Both the position numbers and the translations under genes were made by a program. The notes under the pieces were generated by a model. That model saw only the letters and a program-made list of their open reading frames with translations. It did no database searches and was not told where the DNA came from. Of a stretch of 64,000 nt of DNA, positions 1-10,963 are shown in pieces. Each line of letters starts with the position of its first letter. Positions within the stretch are counted from its first letter, which is position 1. This DNA is from Adiantum capillus-veneris (lineage: Eukaryota; Streptophyta; Polypodiopsida; Polypodiales; Pteridaceae), in the NCBI GenBank assembly GCA_014529385.2, contig CM043958.1, positions 149,366,793 through 149,430,792 on the forward strand, read 5' to 3'.

Positions 1-630
1 AAGAAAGTTCCTCCCATACTGCATACAAAGGACAAGATATTTGAAGCAGATAAGTATGTTCAAGACATGGATGAAATGTACAAGAAGGTCAAAGTGGCCT
101 TAGAAAGGACTCAGGCAAAGCAAAAGAAAGCAGCTGATCGTCACCGTCGTGAAGTGGTATATTCACTTGGTGATTGGGTGCTTCTACGGTTTGAAAAGGC
201 AAGGTTAAAGAAGATGAAGGGCAAGGAAAGACTCTTTCCAAAGCTCAGCATGCGTTACTATGGGCCTTTTCAAGTATGCGACATAATCAGTGATGTTGCA
301 TATAGGCTGAAATTGCCTGACAGTTGGAAGATTCACAATGCGTTTCATGTGAGTCTTCTCAGACCCTATGTGGGTGATGTGCCAGAAGATATGCCAGCTG
401 AAGATCAGCCGGAAGTCGAGGAACTTGACGAGATCTTGCTCCCTGAACAGATTTTGGCACACAAAGAAAGGAAAGTGAAAGGCAAGGTTGCTAGGCGTTA
501 CTTGGTAAAGTTTAAAAACTATCCACCAATGGATGCTAAGTGGATGGAAGAAGGTGAACTTGCAGAGTCACCAACTGTGTTATCACTCTACCTGGAAGCC
601 TTCGATTTGCAACCTACCTTGACCCCTTGA
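1..630 (+). CDS. Element A: gypsy integrase C-terminus plus chromodomain (partial)
   Basis: The frame is open from base 1 to the TGA ending at 630, so only the end of a Ty3/gypsy pol polyprotein is present and its 5' part lies left of the window. The first ~110 residues are the integrase C-terminal region: a basic helical stretch (QAKQKKAADRHRR), then GDWVLLRF, MRYYGPFQV and HNAFHVSLLRPY, which are typical plant chromovirus signatures. Residues ~150-200 form a chromodomain (RYLVKFKNYPPMDAKWMEE) that in this family helps direct integration to chromatin. No stop or frameshift is visible, unlike every other gypsy copy here, so A may be the youngest. It is followed by a 3' UTR, a polypurine tract and an LTR in the expected order. 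Confidence 0.93.
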   Translation, partial: KKVPPILHTKDKIFEADKYVQDMDEMYKKVKVALERTQAKQKKAADRHRREVVYSLGDWVLLRFEKARLKKMKGKERLFPKLSMRYYGPFQVCDIISDVAYRLKLPDSWKIHNAFHVSLLRPYVGDVPEDMPAEDQPEVEELDEILLPEQILAHKERKVKGKVARRYLVKFKNYPPMDAKWMEEGELAESPTVLSLYLEAFDLQPTLTP

Positions 631-1203
631 GTTTCAAAGCTAAATGGATTGTCAGTGTGACAATGGCTTTTGAAACAAATGATGTACATGGTATTTAAAG
701 TGAGCTCAAATCAAATACCTGTTACATGAATGTTAGAGCTGTACAGATTGTCAATTTGGAAATTGCTCTTATGGAATGTCCAAAAGTTTGGTTAGTGCTA
801 TAGAAGTGAGTATTTCTTGTCAGTCTGTCAAGGATACAGTGATTGCTTCTATTAAAGAGTACATGTGTAACTGCATTCTTAAACTGTCGGTTTGGGTATG
901 CTCGAAAGTGTTACGGGATCCAACGTGTACTATAAGACAGTGGCAAAATGTGCAGCTACCATTTTGTCATTGGAAAGTTAGTGACTCAAAGCAATGGCAG
1001 AGTGCGAAGCTACCACTATGTCATTGGGACAGGGTTCACACGCAGGCAATACATGAGTCGACGAGGTGTTGAATACACCAGGGTTGACAATGAGCATGTA
1101 TGTGTCGTATATGTGTCGACAGGTGTTGAATACATCAGTGTTGACAGTAAGCATGGACGACATAGATGCAAACGAGGACGTTTGAGATTTCAAGAGGGGG
1201 GTA
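631..1203 (+). other. Element A 3' UTR with short tandem duplications and polypurine tract
   Basis: Non-coding spacer between the chromodomain stop and the LTR. It holds two local duplications: about 35 bp at 939-973 repeated imperfectly at about 993-1027, and about 45 bp starting at 1057 (gtcgac...gtgttgaatacac) repeated from 1115. It ends in a purine run at 1192-1201 directly before the LTR, as expected for the plus-strand priming site. The open frames overlapping the repeats look like chance. Confidence 0.7.
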
Positions 1204-2669
1204 TGTCACCAGCGTGTGACTACTATCTATCCTTTTTGTTGATTTCTTTCTTATTATCTATTTACTTTCACTTTTTGGAAACACCCCTCGGGAAATCTAA
1301 CTGCCCTGCATTGCATAGCTAGTGTGGAATTGTCCAGAGGGAGTCCAGGCCTGAGGGCAAGAGAGCACTAAGGTTGGACAAGGACTATGGTTAGCCAAGT
1401 GGGGTCATTGACTAGCCAAAGTGGAATCCTTTGCTACAGAGGCTACACTTCAGTTCTGGATGTGGCCGCAGTGTACAAAGAGGGTCGGATGACCTAGAAA
1501 GATACAATGGCAGCATCTCCTAAAATTTAGGGAACTGCTATTTTGGGACCTGAAAATGTGTTGGCATCATTACCTCCGGAATGACAAGGCGAACATTTTC
1601 TTGCTCTGCTGCAAAGTCAACTGATGCACCATTTGAGATATTTTTAGCCGGGAATGCCCAAAGTCGGAAAATGTGCCATGTGGCACTCTGTGAGCATTCT
1701 GCTACTCCTGGCTTGAGAGGGGGCGCCTAAAATGAGAGAGGAGGCTGATTTTCAGATTTTGTCACAGGTTAAGAGCTATGGAGTGCTTGCTTTCCCTCTT
1801 ATGCACAGTGCGGTGCCAGGAGTGATGCCCTGCACGCTACGCACTGCCCTCTCTCTCCCCGTTGGCAGTATGTTATGCCCCTCTAGTGGGCTCTTCATTT
1901 GACCAATGTACAGTTGTGTGGGTTCATGCGCGATTGCCGAGGCAAGAGCCTCTTGCACATGTATTGGATTAGCTAGCGGCTAATCCCCCCGCAAGTACAG
2001 GTGAATTCGGAGAGGTTTCACGCCAGAAATCTCGTCCGATTCAAAGGGCAAGTAGCCCTACAGGTGCGGGAGCTCGAGGACTTGCTAGGGATGCGACCGG
2101 CACGCGGAACGGAGCCCGAAACAGTGAATTACAGCCTGCTGTGTATTTTTGCAGGTTTAGGGTTTTGGCCCTAAACGGACCCTAATACCCCCAGGAGGTT
2201 CGGGGACGCAAGGGGACCGCTGTACAGGCGATCTGGCGTATTTTCAGGGCTGAAAACAGAGAATTCAGCGTGCTGCAGATTCTCGCCAGGTTTTGCAAAG
2301 TGCCCGTATGCGTCGGGAAAGTCAGTCAATGCGTGGGAATACTGACCGTGAAGGGTTCTAGTACAGTTATGCTGCCGAAATCGGGCTGGAACAGTGGAAA
2401 TTCAGCCGAGTTTGTGCGGGGCAGCTTGTAGGAACCACAGCGTTTATTCCCTCTTTTGAACAATAAAGAAATACCGAAAGGGGCGCCTAAGTTAGGGGCC
2501 AATCTGGTGTCTGTCTACTCATACAGGTGCAATCTAGCAGCCTGTATCCCTCTCCCCTTTGTTGTGTCTTGAAAATACAAGTAAAATAGACGACTAATAA
2601 TGGGTGAAAGCTAAATCAAGGTTTAAAGTAAAGTCTACCGCCCTTTTTGGATTGAACAGGCCGGTTACA
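1204..2669 (+). mobile_element. LTR of element A (3' LTR)
   Basis: Begins TGTCACCAGCG just after the polypurine tract. An AATAAAGAAATA polyadenylation-like block lies at about 2463, followed by the R/U5-like segment. The right end is placed at the TTACA ending at 2669, tentatively. The same AATAAAGAAATA...GGGGCG block recurs at 4709, 5620 and, inverted, near 3000, showing that these LTRs belong to related families. Its start is well supported by the tract and chromodomain; its end could shift by tens of bases. Confidence 0.72.
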
Positions 2670-2793
2670 CTTGGCATCGTTTGTCCTGTCACCCATAGTG
2701 TAATTCCAAGTTCCTATGCTCCGTGTCTTCGCCACAAACCAACCAAGGCTCACTCTTTAAGGAAAAATTGATTCGGTCTCGGCAACGGAACCA
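2670..2793 (-). other. Leader remnant of element B between the two inverted LTRs
   Basis: Short segment separating LTR A (+) from LTR B (-). On the minus strand it starts TGGTTCCGTTGCCGAGACC right after the TTTCA end of LTR B, which resembles a primer-binding region. The simplest reading is that it is the beginning of element B's internal leader and that element A inserted into it. This is inference. Confidence 0.4.
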
Positions 2794-4142
2794 TGAAAGT
2801 GGCCCGTAGGGCGGTAGACTTTAGCTTTCACCCGAATCTTCTCTTGAAAAACTTTACTTGAACTTTACGACACAGTGAAACTTTACGAATAAACATGTGA
2901 CTTGAATTAACACTTCAAACAAACCAAGGCTTGGCAGCTCGAGTGCTACCAAGCAGACAGTGACACCCTGTAGGCCTCAAAAGACTGGCGCCCCTTTCAA
3001 TATTTCTTTATTCTTATTGCAAATAGACGATCCGAACGCTTTCACTTAACTCTCACCAAGCTGTCCAAACCTGTCCATGGCTGTAATTGTAGGTTTTTGA
3101 CTCAACTTTGCTAGGATAACGGCGCAAAACTCCTTTAGGTCAAAAGTACACGTCAAGGACACTTTCCATTGCAATTTGGAAGCTTTTGAGTGAGCCGCAG
3201 GTCAATTTCAGCGTGTTGTAATTCCTTGTTTTGGCACTGTCGGGTGCCCAAAGCCCTATTTAAGCATCCCAAGGCTTTCCGCAGGCTCCCCTGGCGATGT
3301 CTTGCAGTTTAGGGGCGAAACCCTAAACCTGCAGAAAAACACAGCAGGCTGTAATTTTCTATTTGGATCGTTCTGGGCGAAGCAAGCACGTCTATGTGTG
3401 TCTCAGGTGTTCCTGCACGCAATGGGATATTTCCCCTTTGAATCGGATAGTTTTCATGCGAGAAAACTCTCCGATTTTGCAATCCTTCGCGATGGAACTG
3501 TGTACCTGTGGGAGATTATCCTACCTTGGCAAATGCGCATAAAACCCCCAAAACTATACATGGTTATTTGAGAAGCCCTACTAATGGGGCATTACCATAT
3601 GTGCAAAGGGGGGAGAAAGATGCATGAGAGCAAATTTTCGCACTACATGAGACAAGGGAGAAGGAACGCTTTCCATTAGAGCTATGATCACTTGCACCCA
3701 CTACTCACACACACACACTGTAGTCACTTAAGAACTCCAGAATTCAGCCCCCACTAAAAAATGGGTGCCCCCTCATGGATGAGGCTTCTGAAGAGTGTTG
3801 TGTGGCCTGTAGTTTGCTCTCCTACTACCATGTGTCCAGTTTGCCTCTTTCGAGTTAATTTCCTAGTACCCACCGACTTATAAGTGTCGCGTGGGCCTAA
3901 ATGACTTTGAACTGAGCCTAGCCAATCTATTACTGCTCGGAGTTCAGTGCCGACTTGCCCGACCATCTCGTGGCGACCTACCCTTCCTGACTGCGGATGA
4001 AACTCTTGGCCGTCGGCCATTTCACACTGGCCACACAATGTCCAACCATTTGTGACTTCAAAAAGAGGGTCCCAAAAATTGAATAAAAATAAAGGGAAAG
4101 AAACCATCAACTAAGGTTAGTGGTTGCCACAGCCTCGTGACA
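2794..4142 (-). mobile_element. LTR of element B, inverted relative to LTR A
   Basis: Read on the minus strand it starts TGTCACGAGG (from 4142) and contains the same AATAAAGAAATA...GGGGCGCC block (near 3000) and the same CTGCAGGTTTAGGGTTT-like segment (3310-3345) as LTR A, in the same order. Overall similarity is clear but divergent, so it is a related subfamily rather than a recent copy. The sequence beyond 4142 shows no polypurine tract, so this is the 5' LTR of a minus-strand element or a solo LTR. Confidence 0.68.
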
Positions 4143-4356
4143 CCAACTTATGGGACCTTGTCCAATGGGGTCCTAGTCACCGTCACCGTCAGGCATAGTC
4201 ACTGGGGACGCCCTTTTTCAGGCTTCCTGTCCCCACTTGCCGTCCCGCCCTCTTTTTTACACTAAAAATCCATTTGAGCGCCGTCCCTTGTTCCCTTCCC
4301 GGAATGTGTCCCTTGTGACGACTATGTAGACTTAGTGACCTAAAGATAAAGCAAGA

Positions 4357-4360
<4 letters not shown>
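4143..4360. other. Non-coding gap
   Basis: About 220 bp between LTR B and the microsatellite. No coding or repeat signal was recognised. Confidence 0.5.

Positions 4361-4434
<74 letters not shown>
4361..4434. repeat. Compound microsatellite (CT)n(CA)n
   Basis: About 35 bp of CT repeats run directly into about 39 bp of CA repeats. Confidence 0.97.
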
Positions 4435-4435
<1 letters not shown>

Positions 4436-4479
4436 GAATTGCATGGAGAAGTGATGTGTGTCACTGCTGTACGAAGAAT

Positions 4480-4860
4480 CCGCAAAACACGTTGACATGC
4501 TGACGTGGCACTTGTATAGATTTTTGTGTTTCACGTTGATGATGTGGCAGTTGTACGGATTTCCGCAAAACGTGCTGACAGCTTTTGAACTAGCTGCTCT
4601 TAGAGTTTGATGCTTTTCATGTAATTGTTTTTCGCCAAGGGCTTATTCTCTGGCATGCTTCCAGGAGAAGGTGCAGAGGATGGAGCACCGACATTGTATT
4701 GAGTTCAAGCAATATAAAGAAATACCGAAAAGGGTGCCAAGGTTTGGGGCTGGTGTTCTCTTGGGGTGGAACTCCGCCACTCCTCGTCTCGTGTGTCGTG
4801 CATCTCTTTCAAGTCAGTTGTTATTTGAAGTGCTTAAAGTTGTTCAGTCTGTTCATGTGC
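4480..4860 (+). mobile_element. LTR fragment C (3' part only)
   Basis: Contains the family's AATATAAAGAAATACCG block at about 4709 followed by GGTTTGGGGCTGG, matching LTR D (5620) and LTR A (2463). The 5' part is missing or replaced by the preceding microsatellite. It also contains an internal imperfect repeat of an acgttgac...gtggca(c/g)ttgta unit near 4490 and 4530. Confidence 0.55.
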
Positions 4861-4879
4861 TTGAAATGTAAAAAGAAAG

Positions 4880-5164
4880 GATATGAATAAGATACTAACT
4901 CGATTTTGTAGACAAAGATATCTGTGATAAGGTTAGCGCGGTTTGAATATGATTGCTAAATATGTTACAATGATCCTGATTTGTGTCTGAGACCCTTGAC
5001 AGAAATGTGATCAACGACTGATGTCTTTTTGAAAGTGTTGGATTTGTGGAGTTTGGTGCTTGAGCACATAGACTCAATGTCCACCGAAGAAGGTTTTTGT
5101 TCTTTGGCTGTTTTGTAGGAGTGATTGAGGGCTATTACAATGCTTTGACAAAAGGGGGGGGGTA
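4880..5164 (+). other. Gypsy 3' UTR remnant with polypurine tract
   Basis: Shares the gattgctaaata...aatgatc segment with the 3' UTR of element D (around 12650) and ends in AAAAGGGGGGGGGTA (5150-5164) before TGTCAC. It therefore represents the last few hundred bases of a gypsy internal region, with everything upstream deleted between LTR fragment C and LTR D. Confidence 0.6.
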
Positions 5165-5790
5165 TGTCACAAGTTGGTGATGTGGCGTGCCCAACCGGAG
5201 AGGACAAGGGGTTAGAGTTAAAAACTCTAACTTGGAAGAACTTGAAGATGTGGCCGGGGGGTCCAAAGGGGTTAGGGATTTGAAAACCTAGCCCTACCGA
5301 CCTATGGACACCGGTCGAGGGGCCTAAACCCTAAACCAAACAAAGCATAAGGGCTGCCAGAAATTTCCGTGGTTTGCGGTGTTGTGACATGTGGCACTCC
5401 TGTACAAAATTTTGCGTTTGGGGCTGGTTGAAAAGCTGGCATACATGTGTGACATTTTGGGAGTAGATGCTTTTCGGGTCAAGTGATTTTGGGGGTCTTC
5501 TTTTAGGCATCCCTTGTACAACTTATAAGTGCCTAAAGGGCCAGTCTCTAGAGGGAATCCAAACACAGAGTGTTAAGAGAGAATGGACCTTCGGGGAGTT
5601 GTACCTTGGTGAAGCAATAATAAAGAAATATTGGAAGGGGCGGCGGCTTTGGGGCCAGTGCTTCTTGGCTCGGAACTCCGTTGTGATGTGTCGACTCTCT
5701 CCCCTCTCTCTCTCTCTCTATTCAAGTACAGTCATTTGTAGATTTTGTTCGTGTGTTGCTACTGATTTCTCGCTTGGAGTGTCAAGGCGT
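5165..5790 (+). mobile_element. LTR D of the decayed chromovirus
   Basis: Begins TGTCACAAGTTGG after a polypurine tract. It has an AATAATAAAGAAATA block at about 5616 and a (CT)n patch at 5700-5721. At about 0.6 kb it is much shorter than LTRs A and B. The end near 5790 is approximate. It sits both after a 3' UTR and before a protease/RT region, so it acts as the 3' LTR of the remnant to its left and the 5' LTR of element D to its right. Confidence 0.62.
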
Positions 5791-6418
5791 GTAACAATGC
5801 GAGACAAACAACTTTGCCAAATGATCGGCCTTCATTATCCTCTTTATTGGTACAAAGTGGACTTGTTTACTGAATCTATCCACAATAGTCCAAATGCCAT
5901 CATGCCCACTCCGATTCTTGGGAAGTTAAAGAATGAAGTCCATTGCTATATTCCCATGGTTAGAATTGGTAAAGGCTTGAGGAGTCTCATCATTTTGTGC
6001 GTGCCATACTTCACTTTCGGACAGACCCGAGTCAAATGGACAAAAGCACAAAACTTTACCGCGCATGGGGCAAAGTAAAAGATCGGGCTTCTTTGATGGA
6101 GGAGCCAAGGCCAACTTCATTTCACTTGAATTGGCGGCTCGACTTGGAATTACGCCTGATAAGATGGGGCCACGAATTAGGGCACGGGGCTTTTACATCA
6201 TGCCTTTGGAAGGGCGTGACGTCCTCCTAGGAATCTCTTGGTACCACAATTACAACGTCGTGGTTGACTATCGGACCAAGAAAGCGACTTTGACGAATGA
6301 GAAGGGCAAGAAAATTGTACTTGATGTAACATTGAAGGGCGAGTCCGTCCCTATTGTATCAGCTTTGGCCATTTCAAAATTAATGAAATCCAATCTTTTT
6401 GTTTACTCAATCTACTAG
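5791..6418 (+). pseudogene. Element D retropepsin region (gag mostly deleted)
   Basis: The frame at 6065-6418 has the gypsy aspartic protease layout: FFDGGAKANFIS at the catalytic loop, then LAARLG, IMPLEGRDVLLGISWYHNYN and VVDYRTKKATL. The catalytic triplet reads D-G-G instead of D-S/T-G, so activity is doubtful. A typical gag is not recognisable between LTR D and the protease, and there is a frame change around 6060. It is the upstream part of the element that continues into RT. Confidence 0.8.
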
Positions 6419-6424
6419 AAAGAA

Positions 6425-7314
6425 TTGAATGATGAACAAAGAACCAATATGTCTCAATTGGATAAAGAACGACAAGAATTTCTGCAAACACATGCTGACT
6501 GTTTCTCTGAAGGCCTACCAGGCGAGTTACCTCCACCTCGTCTTGAGGACCACACCATTGACTTGATTCCTGGAAGCACACCACCGAACCGGCCACCTTA
6601 TCGAGTTAGCCGAGCCCAGAATGAAGAAAGCATGAACCAAGTAAAGAATTTTTAGAAAAGGGTCTCATCCAACCTAGTACATCACCTTACTGTTCTTGGA
6701 TTTTATTAGTACTAGAGAAAGAAGGATCTTGGAGAATGTGCATTGATTATAGAGTTCTCAATAAAATCACCATCAAGAACTAATTTTTATTCCAAGGATC
6801 GATGATATTCTTGACAAACTTGTTTCAACAAGATTGATTTGAAAAGAAGATATCATCAAATGAGAATCTCTCCGGGAGATGTCTACAAGAGACAGCCTTT
6901 CGGACAAGTTTTGGTTTATACGAATTTTTGGTGAAACCTTTTGGACTCACAAATGCCCCAGCAACATTTAATCGAATGATGTATAGGATTTTTCTAGAGT
7001 ATCGGTCTTTTGTCGGCACTTTCTTTGACGACATTATAGTTTTCTCCAAGAATGAAGCAGAGCACCGACATCATCTGCTCCAGGTCTTTCAGGCATTGCG
7101 CAAGCATAGATTGGTTATCAATGCCAACAAGAGGGAGTTTTTCTTATCGGAGATACATTTCTTGGGACACATCGTCTCAGTAGGAGTACAGATGGACGCG
7201 GCCAAAATTGAGACTATCCGCGATTGGCCTGACCTAAAGAATGTTCTCGAAGTTAGAAGCTTTTGGGCTCGTGCTCTCATTATCAGCGGTTTATTAGGAA
7301 GTTTGCAGAGATAG
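6425..7314 (+). pseudogene. Element D reverse transcriptase
   Basis: The N-terminal linker (PGELPPPRLEDHTIDLIPGS, PPYRVSRAQNEE) is followed by RT motifs. RMCIDYRVLNKITIKN lies near 6738-6782 and ends at a stop. After a damaged stretch come [22 protein letters not shown] (in two pieces from ~6907), the catalytic FFDDIIVFSKN at ~7021, and LGHIVS. Several stops and frameshifts between 6655 and 6928 break the frame, so it is inactive. The two catalytic aspartates are still encoded. Confidence 0.88.
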
Positions 7315-7920
7315 CTTTATCTTTGTATTTATTGACTCAGCAAGGAGTCACTTTCTTGTGGGGACCCAACATAGTTGACTGCTTTCCAGACACTTATAGA
7401 AAAAATGACTACCGAACCAGTTTGGCTTTGCCAGTTTGCAAAAGCCATTCGAAGTTTATTGTGATGCTTGTCGTCGTAGTCTGGGAGCAGTCTTGATACA
7501 AGAAGGCCATGTGATTGCTTATGAAAGCAAGATGTTTTCACGACCAAAATTGGTAGCACAGATATATGAGAAAGAGCTATTGGTAGTGATTCATGCTCTT
7601 ACACAATGGCGACACTATTTACTCGGAGCCGATTTCACAGTTTTTACAGATCATCAGAGTCTACGCTACTAGTCACAGAAGCAGCTTTCAAAAAAGCAGA
7701 TGTGCTGGGCTATAACATCTTGTCAGAGTTTCACTTTCAAATTGTCCATTGAGGGACATAAAAATTTAGTGTTAGATGCATAATCTCGGAAGTCCTTAGT
7801 TCTGGCTATTTTTGCGATTCATCACAAAAGCTTCGAGGATATGGTTGACTAGCACGCCACAAATCCTAACTTTGTGGACATTTTTACTCGAATACAGAAT
7901 GGGGAGACAGTTTTAGGGTA
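7315..7920 (+). pseudogene. Element D RNase H and connection region, first part
   Basis: The 7436-7672 frame encodes FEVYCDACRRSLGAVL, IAYESKMFS, EKELLVVIHALTQWRHYL and FTVFTDHQSL, the standard gypsy RNase H motifs, with D and E residues in place. Stops follow at about 7670. The reading continues in broken form to NGETVLGYS at 7900-7925, where Copia-1 interrupts it. Removing Copia-1 and one target-site copy joins GYS to IQDGYLMR in frame. Confidence 0.85.
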
Positions 7921-7925
7921 TTCTA
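7921..7925. repeat. Target-site duplication, left copy (Copia-1)
   Basis: TTCTA directly before the 5' LTR; the right copy at 11267-11271 is TTCCA. One mismatch is consistent with age. Confidence 0.75.
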
Positions 7926-8226
7926 TGTTGGGTTAAAGGCCCAAATGGCCCCCTTTTGTGTATAGTTTAAAGGTTATTAACCTTTGACCAAGTTCACATT
8001 GAACTTGGCCACTAACTTTAAAATTGGTCCTATACTTTTAATAAAGGGAAGGTGAGTCATTTTACTCACTTAATTCTTCCCCTTCCAAAATCTAGCGCTA
8101 CCTCTCTCTCTCCTTCTTCGTTCTGCTAGCGCCTATCTCTCTGCTTGCACTCGCCCCTCTCCAAGGTGCACACCCTGCACTTCTTCGCGTGCTCTTTCAC
8201 TTGCACATATTGCTCCGCGCTCATCA
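7926..8226 (+). mobile_element. Copia-1 5' LTR
   Basis: A 301-bp LTR starting TGTTGGGTTAAAGG and ending TCATCA. It matches the 3' LTR (10964-11266) with roughly 11 substitutions and one 2-bp length change. An AATAAAGG block near 8040 may serve as the polyadenylation signal. Confidence 0.96.
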
Positions 8227-8228
8227 AT

Positions 8229-8240
8229 TGGTATCAGAGC
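8229..8240 (+). other. Copia-1 primer binding site (initiator tRNA-Met)
   Basis: TGGTATCAGAGC, the exact plant iMet-tRNA-complementary site, two bases after the 5' LTR. Confidence 0.95.
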
Positions 8241-8971
8241 CCTATTAGGGTTTGCTCCCAAACCTGCAAACGCTGTTTTTCGGTCAACTTTCACGCGAGA
8301 TTTTGCAATTTCATCGCCAAAGGACTCGTCCCCGGACACTAGAGAGCTCCCGGCAAGTCAAATTGACCTAAAACAGGCTGACATTAGGTCAAAATCAGCA
8401 AATTTCAGGTTATGACAACAAAATACAGGTTTTGCAAATCATGTATTAAGGTGTGGGAATATCTTTGCTAGGTCCCCGCTACCCGAAAACATTGAAATTG
8501 CCGAAAAACAGGTCCCAAAACAGGTGTTTTCAGAAAATTTCAGATTTACGCAAGTTTTTGCAAGTATTTTTATGATGTGACTACAGTGGGGAAAGTGCAA
8601 ATTGATGCAATCTACGCACATTTGACAAGTTTTGGCTATGTATGACCATTTGTGGCTCAATTTCGTGCAATTTGATTCTACAAATTGGGGCTTCTGCTCA
8701 TACATGCTTCTAAAGGCTATGTATTAGTCTTATGTATGTTCTGTGAGGTTAAAAACAACTAAAATTGTTGTTTTTGAGCACAAATTCGCTTGTTGAAATT
8801 TCTTGCGCATAAATTTCAGAAATTGTTTTTTGTGCCTAAATCGACCTATTTTGCCCCAAATTGCTCCTGCGACCATTTGGAGCTGTAGTGCACACCTCTG
8901 TGAGGTTATACTCCGGTTTTTGTGCATTTTGCTCAAAAATTCAGCGTATTAGCCCTCTTATTCGTGTAACT
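8241..8971 (+). other. Copia-1 leader
   Basis: Untranslated leader between the primer site and the gag start. No conserved feature recognised. Confidence 0.6.
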
Positions 8972-10928
8972 ATGGCCTCATCTTCTTCGGATGTAAAGAA
9001 TCTCTTCGAGATTAGGAGGTTCGATGGAACAGGTTTCGATCTTTGGAAAGACAGGATCCAGGGAATCCTATTTCTTAAGGATTGTGAAGGGACACTTGAA
9101 CAGGTAAAGCCAAAGAATATGACGGATGAAGCATGGGTTAGCCTGAACAGGAAGGTTGTTACATACATTAAAATGACCATGATCGATGAGACAGTCATTG
9201 ATGTGAAAGGTCTCGCAAGTGCTTTTGATGTGTGGGAGAAGTTAAAGGGAATGTATGAGAATACAACGCTTGTCAATCAAGTGCATTTGATGCGAAAACT
9301 TGTTGGCATGCAACTAGATGAGTCCAAGAGCGCTGCAGAGCACTTGTCGTTGTTTACAGGTACTTTGTTGACACATGAGGGAGAGCCTCTTATGTATAAA
9401 GAGGCAAAGACATGTGAGCACAACGACAAGTGGCAGCTTGCTATGCAAGAAGAGATTAAAGCTTTGCATGCTAATCATACTTGGGATTTGGTGGAATTGC
9501 CCAAAGGAAGGAAGGCTATTCCTAACAAATGGGTGTATAAAATCAAGACTGTTGATGCAAAACCCAAGTATAAGGCAAGGCTAGTTGCAAAGGGATATGT
9601 TCAAACCAAGGGCATAGACTTTCAGGAAGTGTTTTCTCATGTTGTGAAGATGACCACTTTGTGTATTGTTTGCCATAGTGGCTGCTCTTGATTTGGAAAT
9701 GGACCAAATGGATGTACATACCGCTTTCTTGCATGGTGATGTGGAAGAAGAGCTTTACATGAAGCAATCCGAGGGTTTTGTTATTCCTGGCAAGGAACAT
9801 TTGGTATGTATGCTCAATAGAAGCTTGTATGGGCTGAAACAATCATGTAGACAATGGTACAAGAAGTTTGATCGCTTCATGCTTAAACTTGGTTACAAAA
9901 GAAGCCATGCAGACCATTGTTTGTATACCAAACATGATGAGGATGGCAGCCCTATCATTCTTGTGCTCTATGTAGATGATATGTTGATAGCTGCAAAGAA
10001 AAGAAGCACTGTTGATGCTCTTAAAGGGCAGTTGAAATCTGCATTTTCAATGAAAGATCTTGGGGCAGCTGAACATATACTTGGAGTGCGTGTTAGAAGG
10101 CAAGAGATCAGCGCCTATTGTATTTGTCGCAAGAAAAGTACATTGAAAGGGTGCCGGACAGATTTAACATGGTTGAAGCAAAGCCTCTTGGCGTGCCATT
10201 ACAGCCATATGTCAAGATCTCCAAGGATGATTGTCCCAAGTTAAAGGAAGAAGCCAATGACATGCAAAGTGTGCCTTACGCTTCAGCTTGTGGTTCACTT
10301 ATGTATGCTATGGTTGCTACTATGCCTGACATAACCCATGCAGTGGGAGTTGTGAGCCGGTTTATGGCTAATCCAGGCAGGTTGCATTGGGATGCAGTGA
10401 AGTCCATTATGAGGTACTTGAAAGGGACTAAAAACAAATTCCTCTGCTATGGTAAAGGACCATTGGAGTTGAATGGATTTTGTGACTCTGACATGGCTGG
10501 TGATGTGGATACACGGAAATCCACAAGTAGCTATGTGTTTACTCTTGCGGGAGGTGCTGTTTACTGGTGTTCTAGATTGCAAAAGATTGTTGCATTGTCT
10601 ACGACAGAGGCTGAATATATTTCAGCCACTGAGGCTTCCAAAGAAGCCATTTGGTTGTCACGTCTATGCAGTGATTTTTGGTTTGCCTGCCAAGGCACCT
10701 ATGCTTGGTTGTGATAGCCAGAGTGCCATATGTCTGGCAAAGAATGCCATGTTTCATGCACGCACAAAGCATATTGATGTGCGGTATCACTTCATTCGAG
10801 AAGTGCTTGAGGATGGCCTTATTACATTGGTTAAGGTCCATACATCACAAAATCCAGCAGATGCTCTCACTAAGTGCTTATCCAAAGCACAACATCAGCT
10901 ATGCATACAGATGGTGGGAGTCACGTAG
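8972..10928 (+). pseudogene. Copia-1 gag-RT-RNase H, internally deleted
   Basis: The gag start is taken at 8972 (MASSSSDVKNLFEIRRFDG); an in-frame extension to 8861 is leader sequence. The gag domain (FDLWKDRIQ, AFDVWEKLKGMYEN) runs about 130 codons and then passes in frame at about 9360 into RT (WQLAMQEEIKALHANHTWDL). The rest of gag, the zinc knuckle, protease and integrase are missing. RT continues with YKARLVAKGYVQTKGIDFQE and, after a frame change near 9665, MDVHTAFLHGDVEEELYM and the catalytic LYVDDMLI. Further frame changes near 10115 and 10670 lead to RNase H (KSTSSYVF, STTEAEYIS) and its end (DSQSAICLAKN, KHIDVRYHFIRE). It could move only with proteins supplied by another copy. Confidence 0.92.
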
Positions 10929-10949
10929 CTTAAAGGCGCCATTTATGCC

Positions 10950-10963
10950 TTTAAGTGGGAGGT
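10950..10963 (+). other. Copia-1 polypurine tract
   Basis: TTTAAGTGGGAGGT immediately before the 3' LTR, a typical copia plus-strand priming site. Confidence 0.85.

Noticed and set aside
3302-3571. Open frame in LTR B
   Set aside because: It lies entirely within an inverted LTR and has no protein-like features.
4189-4485. Open frame with a long Cys-Val run and Glu-Arg repeats
   Set aside because: It is a translation of the (CT)n(CA)n microsatellite.
5467-6078. 203-codon frame spanning the end of LTR D
   Set aside because: It begins inside the LTR and contains the CT tract. Only its far end might be decayed gag, with no motif to prove it.
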